Source: Leptolyngbya sp. PLA1 (GTDB lineage Bacteria; Planctomycetota; Phycisphaerae; Phycisphaerales; UBA1924). From it: a DNA stretch of 41,493 bases. The notes beneath the pieces were generated by a model. It had not been told where the DNA came from, did not search any database, and was given only the letters and a program-made list of their open reading frames with translations. Shown in pieces: positions 1 through 9,157 of this stretch (the stretch's first letter is position 1; the number at the start of each line of letters is the position of its first letter). The DNA lies in the NCBI GenBank assembly GCA_021405315.1, contig QWIH01000030.1, forward strand, positions 1-41,493, written 5' to 3'. The translations under genes and the position numbers were made by a program.

Positions 1-85
1 AGCCCGACCGGGCCCGCTCGCCCTTCCCGCCCCGCCCGCCCGCGAGCATCCGAGCGGGCACGCCCCGCAATCCCCGGAGGTAGCC

Positions 86-268
86 TTGTCCAGACCGCGG
101 TGTCTCGTTGCGCTCCTCTCGCTCACGCTCCTGGCTGCTGTTCAGCAAGGGTGCGCCTCCAAGCCCGCTCGCACGGACTCGCAGCAGCAGGAGATCGACC
201 AGTGGAACGCGCGCAAGCGCGAGCGCTGGATCGACATCTGGGGCCGCCACCTCAGCAGCCGCCCCTGA
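86..268 (+). CDS. Small predicted lipoprotein (60 aa)
   Basis: A 60-residue protein with a hydrophobic N-terminus (LVALLSLTLLAAV) followed by QQGC at residues 20-23, which resembles a lipobox, then a short charged tail rich in Gln, Arg and Trp. The lipobox is imperfect because Gln occupies the positions usually filled by small or aliphatic residues. The start is a TTG at 86, chosen because GGAGG lies at 76-80, five bases upstream. It would be exported and lipid-anchored if the cysteine is processed. The stop is followed after six bases by the convergent end of kbl. I do not recognise a family, and the function is unknown. Confidence 0.5.
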   Translation: MSRPRCLVALLSLTLLAAVQQGCASKPARTDSQQQEIDQWNARKRERWIDIWGRHLSSRP

Positions 269-274
269 ACCCGT

Positions 275-1522
275 CTACAGCCTCTTGAGCGCGTCGACCA
301 GCGCGTCCACGTGCTGACGGGTGTGCGCCGCGGAAACCTGGCACCGCAGTCTCGCGTGGCCCTCGGGCACCACCGGATAGCCGAACCCGATCACGAAGAC
401 GCCCAGTTCCAGCAGCCGCCTGCTCATGGCGATGGCCTTGGCGGTGTCGTGAACGATGATCGGGCAGATCGCCGTCGGGCTGGGCAGCACGTCGAATCCC
501 GCGGCCTTCAGGCGCTCTCTCGCGTACGCCACGTTGTCGCGAAGCCGCTGCACTCGCTGAGGCTCGTTCAGGAGGATTTCGATCGCCTTCGTCGCTCCGC
601 ACGCCACGCTCACGGGCAGCGCGTTGCTGAACAGCGTGGGCCGCCCGCGCTGCACGATCAGTTCGACCGCCTCCTTTCGACCCGCGACGAACCCGCCCGC
701 GGCACCGCCCAGCGCCTTGCCCAGCGTGCCCGTGAACAGGTCCACCCGGTTCGCCCGTGTCGGGGCCGAGTCGAGGGGGTCGATCATCCCGAAGTGCTCG
801 TGCGTGCCGCGCCCCGTCCTTCCCATCACGCCGTGCCCGTGCGAGTCGTCCACGACGAGCATGGCGCCGTACCTGTCGCACAGGCCCCGCATGGTCTTCA
901 GGTCGCCGATCGAGCCCTCCATGCTGAAGACGCCGTCGGTCACGACCCAGATCTGCCCGGTCACGTCCTTGCTCGCCGCCGCCTCGGCCAGCCGCTGCTC
1001 AAGCGAGTCCTCACCGGTCAGCCTGTTGTTCCGGTAGATCGACTTGTGGAGGCCCTTCTTGATGACGGTCGCCAGCCGCACCGCATCGATGATCGACGCA
1101 TGGTTCAGCTCATCGGAGATCACGATGTCTCCGGGCTCGCACAGCGTGGGGAACACCGCCTCGTTCGCGTTCCAGCACGAGACGAACGTGTAGGCGGCTT
1201 CCGTGCCCATGTACCGCGCGATCGCTCGCTCCAGCGTCTCATGGGGCGAGAAGGTGCCGCAGATGAACCGCACACTGGCGGTTCCCGCGCCGAAGTCCCG
1301 CAGCCCCTTCAGCCCCGCCTCCACCACCTCCGGGTGGTTCGCCAGCCCGGCGTAGTTGTTCGAGCAGAAGCACACGACCTCCCGCACCGCGCCGTCGGCG
1401 CCGCGCAGACGCACCGTTGCGTCCATCGGCCCCTCCAGCATCTGCAGGTGCTTGTACAGCCCGTCGCGGGTCAACTGCGCCAGCAGCGACTCGGTTCTCG
1501 AATAGAAGTTCGGCGTTGCCAT
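275..1522 (-). CDS. kbl: Glycine C-acetyltransferase (2-amino-3-ketobutyrate CoA ligase)
   Basis: A 415-residue PLP-dependent alpha-oxoamine synthase that interconverts 2-amino-3-ketobutyrate plus CoA with glycine plus acetyl-CoA, the second step of threonine degradation. Visible motifs are FCSNNYAGLANHP (52-64), SVRFICGT (83-90), DELNHAS with His141, VVDDSH with Asp225, and the PLP-lysine motif TGTLGKALGG with Lys269. The C-terminal GFGYPVVPEGHARLR segment and the SAAHT motif fit Kbl better than BioF. The frame stays open upstream through the next gene, but ATG at 1522 matches the family N-terminus (MATPNFYSR). It is the last gene of a minus-strand set after a GT2 gene, 62 bases away. No tdh threonine dehydrogenase is visible beside it. 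Confidence 0.88.
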   Translation of the reverse strand: MATPNFYSRTESLLAQLTRDGLYKHLQMLEGPMDATVRLRGADGAVREVVCFCSNNYAGLANHPEVVEAGLKGLRDFGAGTASVRFICGTFSPHETLERAIARYMGTEAAYTFVSCWNANEAVFPTLCEPGDIVISDELNHASIIDAVRLATVIKKGLHKSIYRNNRLTGEDSLEQRLAEAAASKDVTGQIWVVTDGVFSMEGSIGDLKTMRGLCDRYGAMLVVDDSHGHGVMGRTGRGTHEHFGMIDPLDSAPTRANRVDLFTGTLGKALGGAAGGFVAGRKEAVELIVQRGRPTLFSNALPVSVACGATKAIEILLNEPQRVQRLRDNVAYARERLKAAGFDVLPSPTAICPIIVHDTAKAIAMSRRLLELGVFVIGFGYPVVPEGHARLRCQVSAAHTRQHVDALVDALKRL

Positions 1523-1584
1523 GTTCGGTGCTCCGGTGTGCCGGGAGTGTAGAGGCCGGCTCACCGCCACCGTCAGCCCCGCGG

Positions 1585-2748
1585 TCACGCCGCCCGGCCG
1601 GTCACCACACCCGGCGCGCGCACCGGCGCGGGGTCCGTCGTTCCGCCATCCAGCGGCCCATCCCACGGCGCCAGAAGCCGGGGGCCACCCGGGTAGCTCG
1701 CCAGCGTCCGCGCCTCCAGTGCATCCAGCATCGGCCCGGGTGAGAGCGTACCGATCACCCGTACCTCCGCGTCCTCGCCATAGCCGGTCAGCCGCACGCC
1801 CATCTCCTGCAGCGCCCGCTTCACCGCCCACGCGTTTTTCCCCTCGTCCACCACTTCCGCGGTCGAGAACGGCGCTCGTGCGTACGCCCGGAGCAGCGTC
1901 CGTCTCGCCCACGCCAGACCCGTGAACCGGTCCCACACGTCCAGCGGCATCTCGCGCCGGACTTGCGCCCCGATCGTCTCCCGCAGTTCCGCCAGTCCCG
2001 CCCCGTACCCCGCCAGCGCCCGCTCCTTCCGCGCGATCTTCCTGTACCTGCGGCAGACCTCCCGCAACTCCGAGGCCCGCGCCGCCTCCGGTGCATACCG
2101 CTGGGCGACCCACCCGTTGTTCCGCACGAGCCGCCTGAGGATCACGTCCATGTCGCGACCACCCGCCACCTTGGCGTGGGTCACCCGGAACGCGGGTTCA
2201 AAGACCACCCGCCATCCCGCCAGCAGCATCCGCGCCGCCAGGTCGTACTCCTCCACGTAGTACCCGAAGGCGGGGTCGTACCCGCCCAGCGTCCGGATCA
2301 CCTCGCGCCTGATCGCCACGCCGCACCCGACAAAGACCTCCGGCAGCCCGCCGGACTCCCGCTTCACGCTGCCGTCGCGCGTCTCGAGGAAAATGTCCGC
2401 CGAGACCGCTCCCACGTCCGGCGCCGTCGCGGCAAGCCGCGGCAGGAAGCCAAGCCCGCGCGGGAACGAGTCGTCGTCGAGCATCACGATCCACGAGGAC
2501 CGAGGGTCCGCCGCCGAGGCACCATGATTCCGAGCCGCGGCACCCAGGTTCTCCGGAAGCAGCACCTCCTTGACCGCCACGCCGCTGCGCAGGGAACGGG
2601 GAAGGACCAGCCTCTCGTCCGACGCGTTGTCAACAACCACGACCTCCGCTCCGCCGCAGGACGCGTGATCGCCCAGCGCCTCGATGGCGTTCAGCGTCTC
2701 GCGCAGCCTCGCGGGCCTGTCTCGCGTGGGAATGACGTAGGTGAGCAT
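1585..2748 (-). CDS. Family 2 glycosyltransferase
   Basis: A 387-residue GT2 (GT-A fold) enzyme, expected to transfer a nucleotide-activated sugar to a surface glycan. The N-terminus reads LTYVIPTRDRPARL, followed by VVVVDNAS for nucleotide binding and a DxD-type metal site in MLDDDSFP near residue 95. An acceptor-side region follows with GGYDPAFGYYVEEYDLAARM, where the ED/EYDLA signature is typical. The last 150 residues are Arg-rich and show no clear domain. The ATG at 2748 lies one base beyond the TGA of the upstream kinase fusion (2752-2750), which suggests translational coupling. Donor and acceptor cannot be told from the sequence. Confidence 0.85.
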   Translation of the reverse strand: MLTYVIPTRDRPARLRETLNAIEALGDHASCGGAEVVVVDNASDERLVLPRSLRSGVAVKEVLLPENLGAAARNHGASAADPRSSWIVMLDDDSFPRGLGFLPRLAATAPDVGAVSADIFLETRDGSVKRESGGLPEVFVGCGVAIRREVIRTLGGYDPAFGYYVEEYDLAARMLLAGWRVVFEPAFRVTHAKVAGGRDMDVILRRLVRNNGWVAQRYAPEAARASELREVCRRYRKIARKERALAGYGAGLAELRETIGAQVRREMPLDVWDRFTGLAWARRTLLRAYARAPFSTAEVVDEGKNAWAVKRALQEMGVRLTGYGEDAEVRVIGTLSPGPMLDALEARTLASYPGGPRLLAPWDGPLDGGTTDPAPVRAPGVVTGRAA

Positions 2749-2749
2749 G

Positions 2750-4468
2750 TCAGGAGGCTCGCATCGCCTTGGAGGGAGCGTGCTCCCTCACTGCGGGTGA
2801 ATAGGACAGGTGCGAGGTGTGCAGTCTCGCGATCGCCATGCGGACGTCCGCGGAGGACACCGCCGTGTTGCCCAGCCTCTGCACCTGCACAGACGCGGCG
2901 CACGCGCCGAGGAACGCCGCGGGCAGAAGGTCCGCGCCGCTCGAAAGGGCCAGCGATGCCGCCGCGAGCAGCGCGTCACCGCACCCGAGCGTGTCAAGCG
3001 GGATCGGCGTCAGCGCCGGCACGTGCTCACTGGTGACGCGCGTGCGCCAGGCGCCCGCCTCGGCGTCCGCACCATCGGGGAGCCGCCCGAACGCCAGCAG
3101 CCCGTCGCCGCCCAGCGTGACCACCGCCGCCCGTCCGCCCGTCTCCTCCAGCAGCCTCCAGGCCACGAGAGGCAGCCCCTCGCTCTGCAGCCTCATCGCG
3201 TCGCGCAGTTCCTCTTCGCTGGGGCACACCAGGTCCATGCTCTCCATGGCTCGCAGGCTCGACTTCCTTCCCGAAACGTCTCCCGCCAGCACGCGCGACA
3301 CGGGCCTCAGATCCCGCGTCAGGTCCCGCAGGGTCGTGGGCGAGAACAGCCCGAGCCCGAAGTCCGTGATGATCGCCGCGTCGCACCGTCCCGCCTCACG
3401 GTCGTCCGCCAGATCCAGCGGGTCCCCCGGGGCACTCTCCGCCGCCGCCTCGTGCGCCAGTCTTCGCAGCGCTTCGCTCTGCCCGCTGTCGAGGACATAG
3501 GGCTCCACCAGGTCCAGCTTCATCACCTTCTGGGGGCCCACAAGGAACCGCTGCTTCTCAGGGACGGGCGTCTTCACGGGCACGGCCCGCACTTCCACAC
3601 CTTCCGCGCGGAGCCTCGCCCGAAGCGCTTCCCCATCGTCACTCTCAGGGAGCGCGGTCACCAGCACGGGCCTCGCCCCGAGCGCCGCCGCGTGCTTCGC
3701 CACGACCGCCGCCCCGCCGTCGTACTGCCTCGCCTCCAGGGGCCTCAGCGTCAGCACCGGCGACTCACCCGCGACCTCCGGCCGGTCGCAGACGATGTAG
3801 GTGTCCGTGATGCACTCGCCGACGACCACCACACGCCGTCCGCGGCAGGCCTGTAGGGTCGCGTACAGCGCGGGGCCGCTCAGCCTCGGATCCGAACACA
3901 ACTGCAGCATCCGCTGGTGGTACGGGTCCGCCGAACGCTCGAGTGCGGAGATCAGCGTCGTGCTGCTGAACACGACATCGCCGGACGAGAAGACCACCCG
4001 TCCCCCGTGACGTTCCACCGCGCGCCGCTCAGCCAGAAACCTGGGGTCGGAGTTGGTCTCATACTCCCGCCCCTTCACGTAGACATCGGGCCTTACCGCG
4101 TCCAGCAGGTCCTCCGCCGTGGCGCCAGCCTCGATGTGCACGAAGTCCACGCAGTCCAGGGCCGCCAGATTCTCGGCCCTCAACTCCTCGGGGATCAGAG
4201 GGCGGCCCGCTCCCTTTCGGATCGCCGGGTCGCCCGTGATGCTCACCAGCAGCACGTCGCCCATCGCCCGGGCTTGCCTCAGGTGACGGATATGCCCAGG
4301 GTGAACGATGTCGAAGCACCCGTGACATTGCACCAGCCGCTTCCCCGCCGCCCGAACCGCTGCGCGGCGTGCGAGCAGCGTCCTCCGATCGACGATCTTT
4401 GCGGCGATCTCCGGAGGCAGCGCCGCCCCGCCCCCGGCGTACCCGGACTGGTCCCCTCTGTGGCTCAC
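2750..4468 (-). CDS. HldE-like bifunctional protein with reversed domain order (nucleotidyltransferase then PfkB kinase)
   Basis: A 572-residue fusion. Residues about 40-180 form a cytidylyltransferase-like domain with GCFDIVHPGH (HxGH at 56-59) and VKGREY (131-136), as in HldE/RfaE adenylyltransferases. Residues about 205-560 form a PfkB/ribokinase-type kinase with the anion-hole and catalytic motif DTLGCGD (492-498, Asp498 the presumed base) and VTLGGDG near 450. In characterised HldE the kinase comes first and the nucleotidyltransferase second; here the order is inverted. The likely role is phosphorylation and nucleotide activation of a heptose-like sugar for a surface glycan. This is inference, since no gmhA, gmhB or hldD is in view. 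The start is a GTG at 4468 with a weak G-rich site. It appears to lead an operon with the GT2 and kbl genes. Confidence 0.8.
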   Translation of the reverse strand: MSHRGDQSGYAGGGAALPPEIAAKIVDRRTLLARRAAVRAAGKRLVQCHGCFDIVHPGHIRHLRQARAMGDVLLVSITGDPAIRKGAGRPLIPEELRAENLAALDCVDFVHIEAGATAEDLLDAVRPDVYVKGREYETNSDPRFLAERRAVERHGGRVVFSSGDVVFSSTTLISALERSADPYHQRMLQLCSDPRLSGPALYATLQACRGRRVVVVGECITDTYIVCDRPEVAGESPVLTLRPLEARQYDGGAAVVAKHAAALGARPVLVTALPESDDGEALRARLRAEGVEVRAVPVKTPVPEKQRFLVGPQKVMKLDLVEPYVLDSGQSEALRRLAHEAAAESAPGDPLDLADDREAGRCDAAIITDFGLGLFSPTTLRDLTRDLRPVSRVLAGDVSGRKSSLRAMESMDLVCPSEEELRDAMRLQSEGLPLVAWRLLEETGGRAAVVTLGGDGLLAFGRLPDGADAEAGAWRTRVTSEHVPALTPIPLDTLGCGDALLAAASLALSSGADLLPAAFLGACAASVQVQRLGNTAVSSADVRMAIARLHTSHLSYSPAVREHAPSKAMRAS

Positions 4469-4616
4469 CCCGCTCTTATCGGCACTCCCCGTTCCCGGGC
4501 ACCAGCACGTCGGTTATCGGGCCGACGGAGCTCCCGCTCCAACGGGCGCGTTCTGGATTGCCGTGAGCGCAGTGCCCCGCCATGCCGACCGATAGTCACA
4601 GAACCATCCCCTACCC

Positions 4617-5819
4617 ATGGAACCCGGCCCCAACGCCACCCTGATTCTCCATTTCCCGCACCGCCCCTCGGCCGGTGACCGCGCCGACTCCCCGCGCCTG
4701 GCTCGCGAGTGGCCGCTGCTTCGCCGGCTCCTCCCGCTCTACTCCCGGGTGATCGTCGTCTCGACAGAACCCGGATTGCCCGAACGGCTGCACTCGCTCG
4801 TTGGGGAGGGCTCGGGGTGTGCCGCGCTCGTCGTCAACCCGAACTCCGCCGGGCCGAACGCACCCGCTCCCGCCGCCATCGGCCACATGGTTGCACGCGC
4901 CTGCGCCGAGGATTCGGTAGTCGTGGTGCGCACCTCGGGGCTCCACAACGCCGCCGTCAGCCTCGCGATCATCGCCGCGCTATCGGGGCAGGGCACGCCC
5001 GTCGGGCTGATCGCCCGGGGCAGCTACCTGTGGTCCCGAGCCGTGGCCTCGCAGTTCGGTCCCCACTCCCCCGAGGCGGACGAGGCGGGCCGCCTGGAGG
5101 GCGAACTCTGCCGCAGGGCCGACGTGGTCGTGGGCACCAGCAGCGACATGCTCCAGGATCTCTCGTGGCGATACCAGTTGCACCCTGATCGGTGCGTGAT
5201 GATCCCGAGGTTCGTGACCACGGACATCCCCTCCGTCGACGCGTCCGAACGCAACACCGGCCTGCTGGTCGCGGAAGGACGGCTCATCGCCAGCCAGCAG
5301 ATGGAGCTGCTCGTCAGGGGCATGGCCATGCTCCCAACCGAGCTCCGCGAGAGGACCACGCTGGAGGTTGTCGGCGACGGCCCGGAACGGGCGCCACTCG
5401 AACGGCTCGCAGCCTCGCTCAACGCCCCCGTCCGATTCATGGGGGACCTGCACCCGCGCGACCTTCTCACCCGGCTCTGCGCCTGCGCGATCTATCTCCA
5501 GGCCGGCGAAGGCCCCGGTCAGCCCGCCGCCCTCCTGGAAGCGATGGCCAGCGGCGCTCCCGTGCTGGTTGCCAAGGGTTCGGAACTGGACGGACTGGTC
5601 ATACACGGCCAGACCGGTCTCCGACTCGACCCCACGCCGGAGGCCTACGCCCTCGCGATCGAAGAAGCCCTGGGGGACGCCGACTGGCGCGACGTCCTCG
5701 GAGCCTCCGCCGCCCGCACCATCCGCGCGACCTGCGGCATGGAGGTGGTGGCACCCAAGGAACTCGCGGTCCATCGCCGGGTGATCGCCTCGGTCTCGTC
5801 CGCGCGCGCCGCCGCGTAG
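4617..5819 (+). CDS. Family 4 glycosyltransferase (GT-B fold)
   Basis: A 400-residue protein whose C-terminal half has the GT4 layout: LLVAEGRLIASQQMELLVRGM (about 216 on), a VVGDGPERAPLERLA sugar-nucleotide-binding segment, VRFMGDL, then GEGPGQPAALLEAMASGAPV, which is the usual E-x7-E donor-site region, and NGxTG-like HGQTGLRLDP. The N-terminal half is the acceptor domain and includes a Ser/His/Arg-bearing loop (VVRTSGLHNAAV). It probably transfers a sugar in cell-surface polysaccharide or LPS synthesis. It is divergent from the nucleotidyltransferase-kinase fusion, with 148 bases between them that must hold both promoters, although I could not pick out convincing boxes. It ends four bases before the convergent epimerase-like gene. 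Confidence 0.82.
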   Translation: MEPGPNATLILHFPHRPSAGDRADSPRLAREWPLLRRLLPLYSRVIVVSTEPGLPERLHSLVGEGSGCAALVVNPNSAGPNAPAPAAIGHMVARACAEDSVVVVRTSGLHNAAVSLAIIAALSGQGTPVGLIARGSYLWSRAVASQFGPHSPEADEAGRLEGELCRRADVVVGTSSDMLQDLSWRYQLHPDRCVMIPRFVTTDIPSVDASERNTGLLVAEGRLIASQQMELLVRGMAMLPTELRERTTLEVVGDGPERAPLERLAASLNAPVRFMGDLHPRDLLTRLCACAIYLQAGEGPGQPAALLEAMASGAPVLVAKGSELDGLVIHGQTGLRLDPTPEAYALAIEEALGDADWRDVLGASAARTIRATCGMEVVAPKELAVHRRVIASVSSARAAA

Positions 5820-5823
5820 CTGC

Positions 5824-7029
5824 TCAGCCCCCCACTGGGGCCTTGGTGCCGGCCCACGCCTTCAGGACCGCGTCCTCACGCTCAGGCGCCGGCCCACCCA
5901 GCTTGTTCATGGGCGTCTTGGCGTCCAGACTGCGGTACCACTCGAGCGTCGCCCGCACCGTTTCCTCGCTGGGCCGGAACTTGAGCCCGGCCTTCACCGC
6001 TCGGACAGGCTTGCGCTGATGGAACCCGGCGCTGTCACCCACGGGAGGCACCCAGATCGGCAGATCTCCACCGGGCACCAGCCCCTGCTTCTCGATGAAG
6101 TCCACCGGGACCCACGTCAGTCTTGTGCCCGCCGCCCCCACCTTCACGCATTCGTCCAGCAGCGCGCCCCACTTCAAGGGCGTGACCGGTCCGAGCGCGT
6201 CGAACGTGCCCGCCGTCCTCGTCTCCGCGAGCAGGATGCACCATTCCGCCAGATCCCGCACGTCCACGATCTGGATGGGATCATCCGGCGTGCCCGGGGC
6301 CAGCATTTCCCCACCCTTGGAAGCACGCACGGGCCAGTAGGTGAACCGTCCGCTGGTGTCGCCGGGACCCACGATGAAGCCGGGCCTCACCAGCGCCGCC
6401 CTCCCCTCGAAAGCGGCCGACACTTCCTGCTCACACAGGGCCTTGAGCGGGCCGTAGTTCTCGAACTGCTGCCCCATCTGCTCGACCGTCGGGTCAGGAA
6501 TCGTCCCCACCGGCGCGGTCTCGTCACCGCCGGGCTTGCTGGTGTCCTTGTACACCGACACCGATGAAATGAACTGGTAGTGCTTGGCCCGCGTGGCCAA
6601 GAGGGTCGCGCTCGCCTTCACCAGCCTCGGGTAGTAGCCGCTCGTGTCGATGACCGCATCCCACTGCCCGCTCTCGAGCTGGGCCAACCCCTTCGGGCTT
6701 GATGGGTCGCGCTGCTCCGCCGGCTTCCAGTCGTCCGCGGTCTTGTTCGGGTCGCGGTTGCCCGTCAGCACCTCCACACCCTCGGGAATCTCCACCGGGT
6801 TGTGCAGTTCGCGCCGCCTCGCCTCCGTCCGCCCTCGGTTGAACAGCGTCACCTTGTGCCCGCGAGCCAATGCCGCGTGGGTCAGCCATGGCCCGAGGAA
6901 CCCCGTCCCGCCCAGAATGAGCAGCTTCATGGGCTCCCGAACCCGTCCTAACGCCAGCGGGCCGACGGCCAGTGTGGCCCCCGCGGCGAGCCCTGCGTGC
7001 AAGACCTCTCGGCGAGACATCGTGATCAT
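5824..7029 (-). CDS. Tat-signal NAD-dependent epimerase/dehydratase-like protein
   Basis: A 401-residue protein of the extended short-chain dehydrogenase type. The Rossmann motif LILGGTGFLG sits at 37-46. A Ser site (FISSVSVY) and YGPLK, fitting the catalytic YxxxK, follow. The N-terminus MITMSRREVLHAGLAAGA has a twin-arginine motif before a hydrophobic stretch, so export by Tat in folded, cofactor-loaded form is predicted. The ATG at 7029 was chosen because GGGAG lies about eight bases upstream; ATG 7020 is possible, and an internal Met at residue 34 would give a cytosolic form. The frame remains open farther upstream without family similarity. The substrate is unknown; comparable twin-Arg epimerase-like proteins are frequent in planctomycetes. 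Confidence 0.8.
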   Translation of the reverse strand: MITMSRREVLHAGLAAGATLAVGPLALGRVREPMKLLILGGTGFLGPWLTHAALARGHKVTLFNRGRTEARRRELHNPVEIPEGVEVLTGNRDPNKTADDWKPAEQRDPSSPKGLAQLESGQWDAVIDTSGYYPRLVKASATLLATRAKHYQFISSVSVYKDTSKPGGDETAPVGTIPDPTVEQMGQQFENYGPLKALCEQEVSAAFEGRAALVRPGFIVGPGDTSGRFTYWPVRASKGGEMLAPGTPDDPIQIVDVRDLAEWCILLAETRTAGTFDALGPVTPLKWGALLDECVKVGAAGTRLTWVPVDFIEKQGLVPGGDLPIWVPPVGDSAGFHQRKPVRAVKAGLKFRPSEETVRATLEWYRSLDAKTPMNKLGGPAPEREDAVLKAWAGTKAPVGG

Positions 7030-7153
7030 GCGAAGACTCCCAGGCGGGCTCTGCCGCCGCCACTCCCAGATGCGCCGAGCACGCTTCTCCGCCCGAGTTC
7101 CTACGGGCACCTTCCCCCGAACCTGCGCGAGCGCCAAACGGTACAGTCCGGTG

Positions 7154-9109
7154 ATGAATCCTGCGCCGGCCCTGCTCTCCGCGCTCCTTGCCCTCCAACC
7201 CCCCGCCCCGACGCCCCCGGCCGCCACCCCGTCGGCCCCGCCGCCCCCGCCCGCACTCCGCCTCGGGCTCCGATCCCTCGCTGTCCAAGGCGCTGCCAGG
7301 GTTCTCCCGACGCTGGTGATCGTCCGCGACCGCGAGTCCTATCTCGCCGCGATCAGCGGCTGGAAGCCGGACCTCAGGTACCCCGTCCTCATCGACGACG
7401 GCACCCCCGAATCTCGCGAACTCATCGGTCTCTTTTCCAGGGGCTTCCAGCCCGCCCGCACCGTCCGCTGGGCCCGTCCCGGCCCCCCGCCCGCCCAAGG
7501 CTGGAAGCCGGACCGCGCCGAGGTCGAAGCCGCCGTCGCGATGTCATGGGGCCTTCCGGCCGACCAGGCAACATGCGCAGCCCTGCACGCCGCATGGAAG
7601 TCCGGCGGCTATGAGCCCCCCGGACTGGTTCTGCTCCATGAGTCCGACCCCGCGTGGACCGCCGGTGCCGCCCTCGCGGCTGGCCGTGGCCAGGTGCTGG
7701 TCTTCATCCAGGCGGCACAGGGCGTCGACCGAGTGATCTCCCAGCCCGAGGCGGACCAGATTGCCCGGGCCTGCGAGGACGCTGCCGAGGCCTCCGGCTG
7801 GTCGTGGCGCACGCTCGGCGACGCACTCGACGCCATCACCCTCTGTCTCAACACCCCCAACCGCCTTGACAAGCCCAAGGGCGAGTTCTTGGCCATGACC
7901 GACCGCACCGGCCGCCTGGGCGAGGGCGCCGCTGCCGGCCCCCGATGGGCCTATTCCGGACAAGTGTTCGGCGGGCCGTCGCGAGCCGCATACGTCGCCA
8001 TGTGCTCGCTCTTCCTCCACCCACGCGGCGCCTGGCTCTTTGATGGCTACCCCACCACCTCTCCCTGGGACCAGTTCGACGCGACGAAGGCCGGCGAACT
8101 GCTCACCCGGGCCGGCCTCGCCACCGAGGTCATCGACGCACCACGCGCGGGCGCCCGCGATTGGCGCCTCCGCGCCGCCCGCCCCGTGGATGCCGGTCTG
8201 ATTCTCGTGAACACCAAGGGCAACGACGATTTCTTCGACCTCGAACCCGGCCAATGCAAGCCGGGCGACGTACCCCTGCTCTCCACCCCGGCCTTCGCGA
8301 ACATCGTGCACTCATGGTCCGCGTCCAACGCGGGCAACCGCGACCGACTCGCGGGCCGCTGGCTTGAACGCGGCGCGTTCTGCTACGCGGGCAGCGTGCA
8401 CGAGCCGTACCTCCAGGCGTTCATTCCCACGCCGGTGCTCGCCGGGCGCCTACTGGGCGGCGGGGCCGTCGGAGCCTGCATCCGCAGCGATGACGCTCCA
8501 CTCTGGAAGATCACCCTGCTCGGCGATCCGCTCTTCACCCTGGGACGCCCCGTCGCGCGCGACACCACCACCCCACTCCCTCTGCCGGACGCCGTGGACG
8601 CCGACGCCGGCCTGCGCGAAGCACTGACCCGGAGCCGCTTCGAAGAGGGGCTCACGACCCTCCTCATCTGCGGCCGGGACGCGGACGCCGCCCGCCTCGC
8701 CGAAGCCCTCCTCAGCCAAGCGGATGCCCCGATCGACGCCGCCACGGCAAGGCTCTGCGTGCTCCCCCTCGCTCGGGCTGGCCGGAACGACCTGGTCTGG
8801 CGTGCCTACGCCCGCTGCGACCGCGACTCTCAGCGCGACCCCGCGCTGCGCGATGTGCTCTGGCTCACCAGCCTGCCTCTCCTCGAAGGGTCCCCGGATT
8901 CCGCCCTTCTTGATCTGCTGAGGTCCAACCTCCGTCACGACATGCCCGGTCGCGACGCACGAACGCTCGCCGCCGGCTGGCGCAACAGGCACGGCGTGGG
9001 TGAGGCGCTGACCATGCTCGAAGCGCTCCGCGACGAGACGCAGAACGGCGAGTACCGCCGCCAGATCCAGGACGTCCTGGGCTCACCACCCGACTCCTGG
9101 GGCCCGTGA
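7154..9109 (+). CDS. Exported protein of unknown function, possible C25/caspase-like fold
   Basis: A 651-residue protein starting with a short hydrophobic segment (MNPAPALLSALLAL) and a Pro/Ala-rich linker, which suggests a signal peptide or anchor. I do not recognise a named family. The middle holds NIVHSWS with His386 and GAFCYAGSVHEPY with Cys410, each after a hydrophobic beta-strand-like run, followed by LLGDPLFTL near 455. This arrangement resembles the His/Cys dyad and closing GDP segment of gingipain-like (C25) proteins, but that is inference. Residues after about 480 are helical and alanine/leucine-rich, perhaps a repeat solenoid. The frame is open far upstream, but ATG 7154 (or GTG 7151) is the first start that avoids the divergent gene. 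A glycogen synthase gene follows 48 bases later. Confidence 0.65.
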   Translation: MNPAPALLSALLALQPPAPTPPAATPSAPPPPPALRLGLRSLAVQGAARVLPTLVIVRDRESYLAAISGWKPDLRYPVLIDDGTPESRELIGLFSRGFQPARTVRWARPGPPPAQGWKPDRAEVEAAVAMSWGLPADQATCAALHAAWKSGGYEPPGLVLLHESDPAWTAGAALAAGRGQVLVFIQAAQGVDRVISQPEADQIARACEDAAEASGWSWRTLGDALDAITLCLNTPNRLDKPKGEFLAMTDRTGRLGEGAAAGPRWAYSGQVFGGPSRAAYVAMCSLFLHPRGAWLFDGYPTTSPWDQFDATKAGELLTRAGLATEVIDAPRAGARDWRLRAARPVDAGLILVNTKGNDDFFDLEPGQCKPGDVPLLSTPAFANIVHSWSASNAGNRDRLAGRWLERGAFCYAGSVHEPYLQAFIPTPVLAGRLLGGGAVGACIRSDDAPLWKITLLGDPLFTLGRPVARDTTTPLPLPDAVDADAGLREALTRSRFEEGLTTLLICGRDADAARLAEALLSQADAPIDAATARLCVLPLARAGRNDLVWRAYARCDRDSQRDPALRDVLWLTSLPLLEGSPDSALLDLLRSNLRHDMPGRDARTLAAGWRNRHGVGEALTMLEALRDETQNGEYRRQIQDVLGSPPDSWGP

Positions 9110-9157
9110 TCGACCTGCTGCGCCGCCGGTCGCACCCCGCGTTACAGTGTCGGACCG

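Noticed and set aside
275..1522. 8-amino-7-oxononanoate synthase (bioF)
   Set aside because: Same superfamily, but SVRFICGT and the GFGYPVVPEGHARLR segment favour Kbl, and no biotin genes are nearby.
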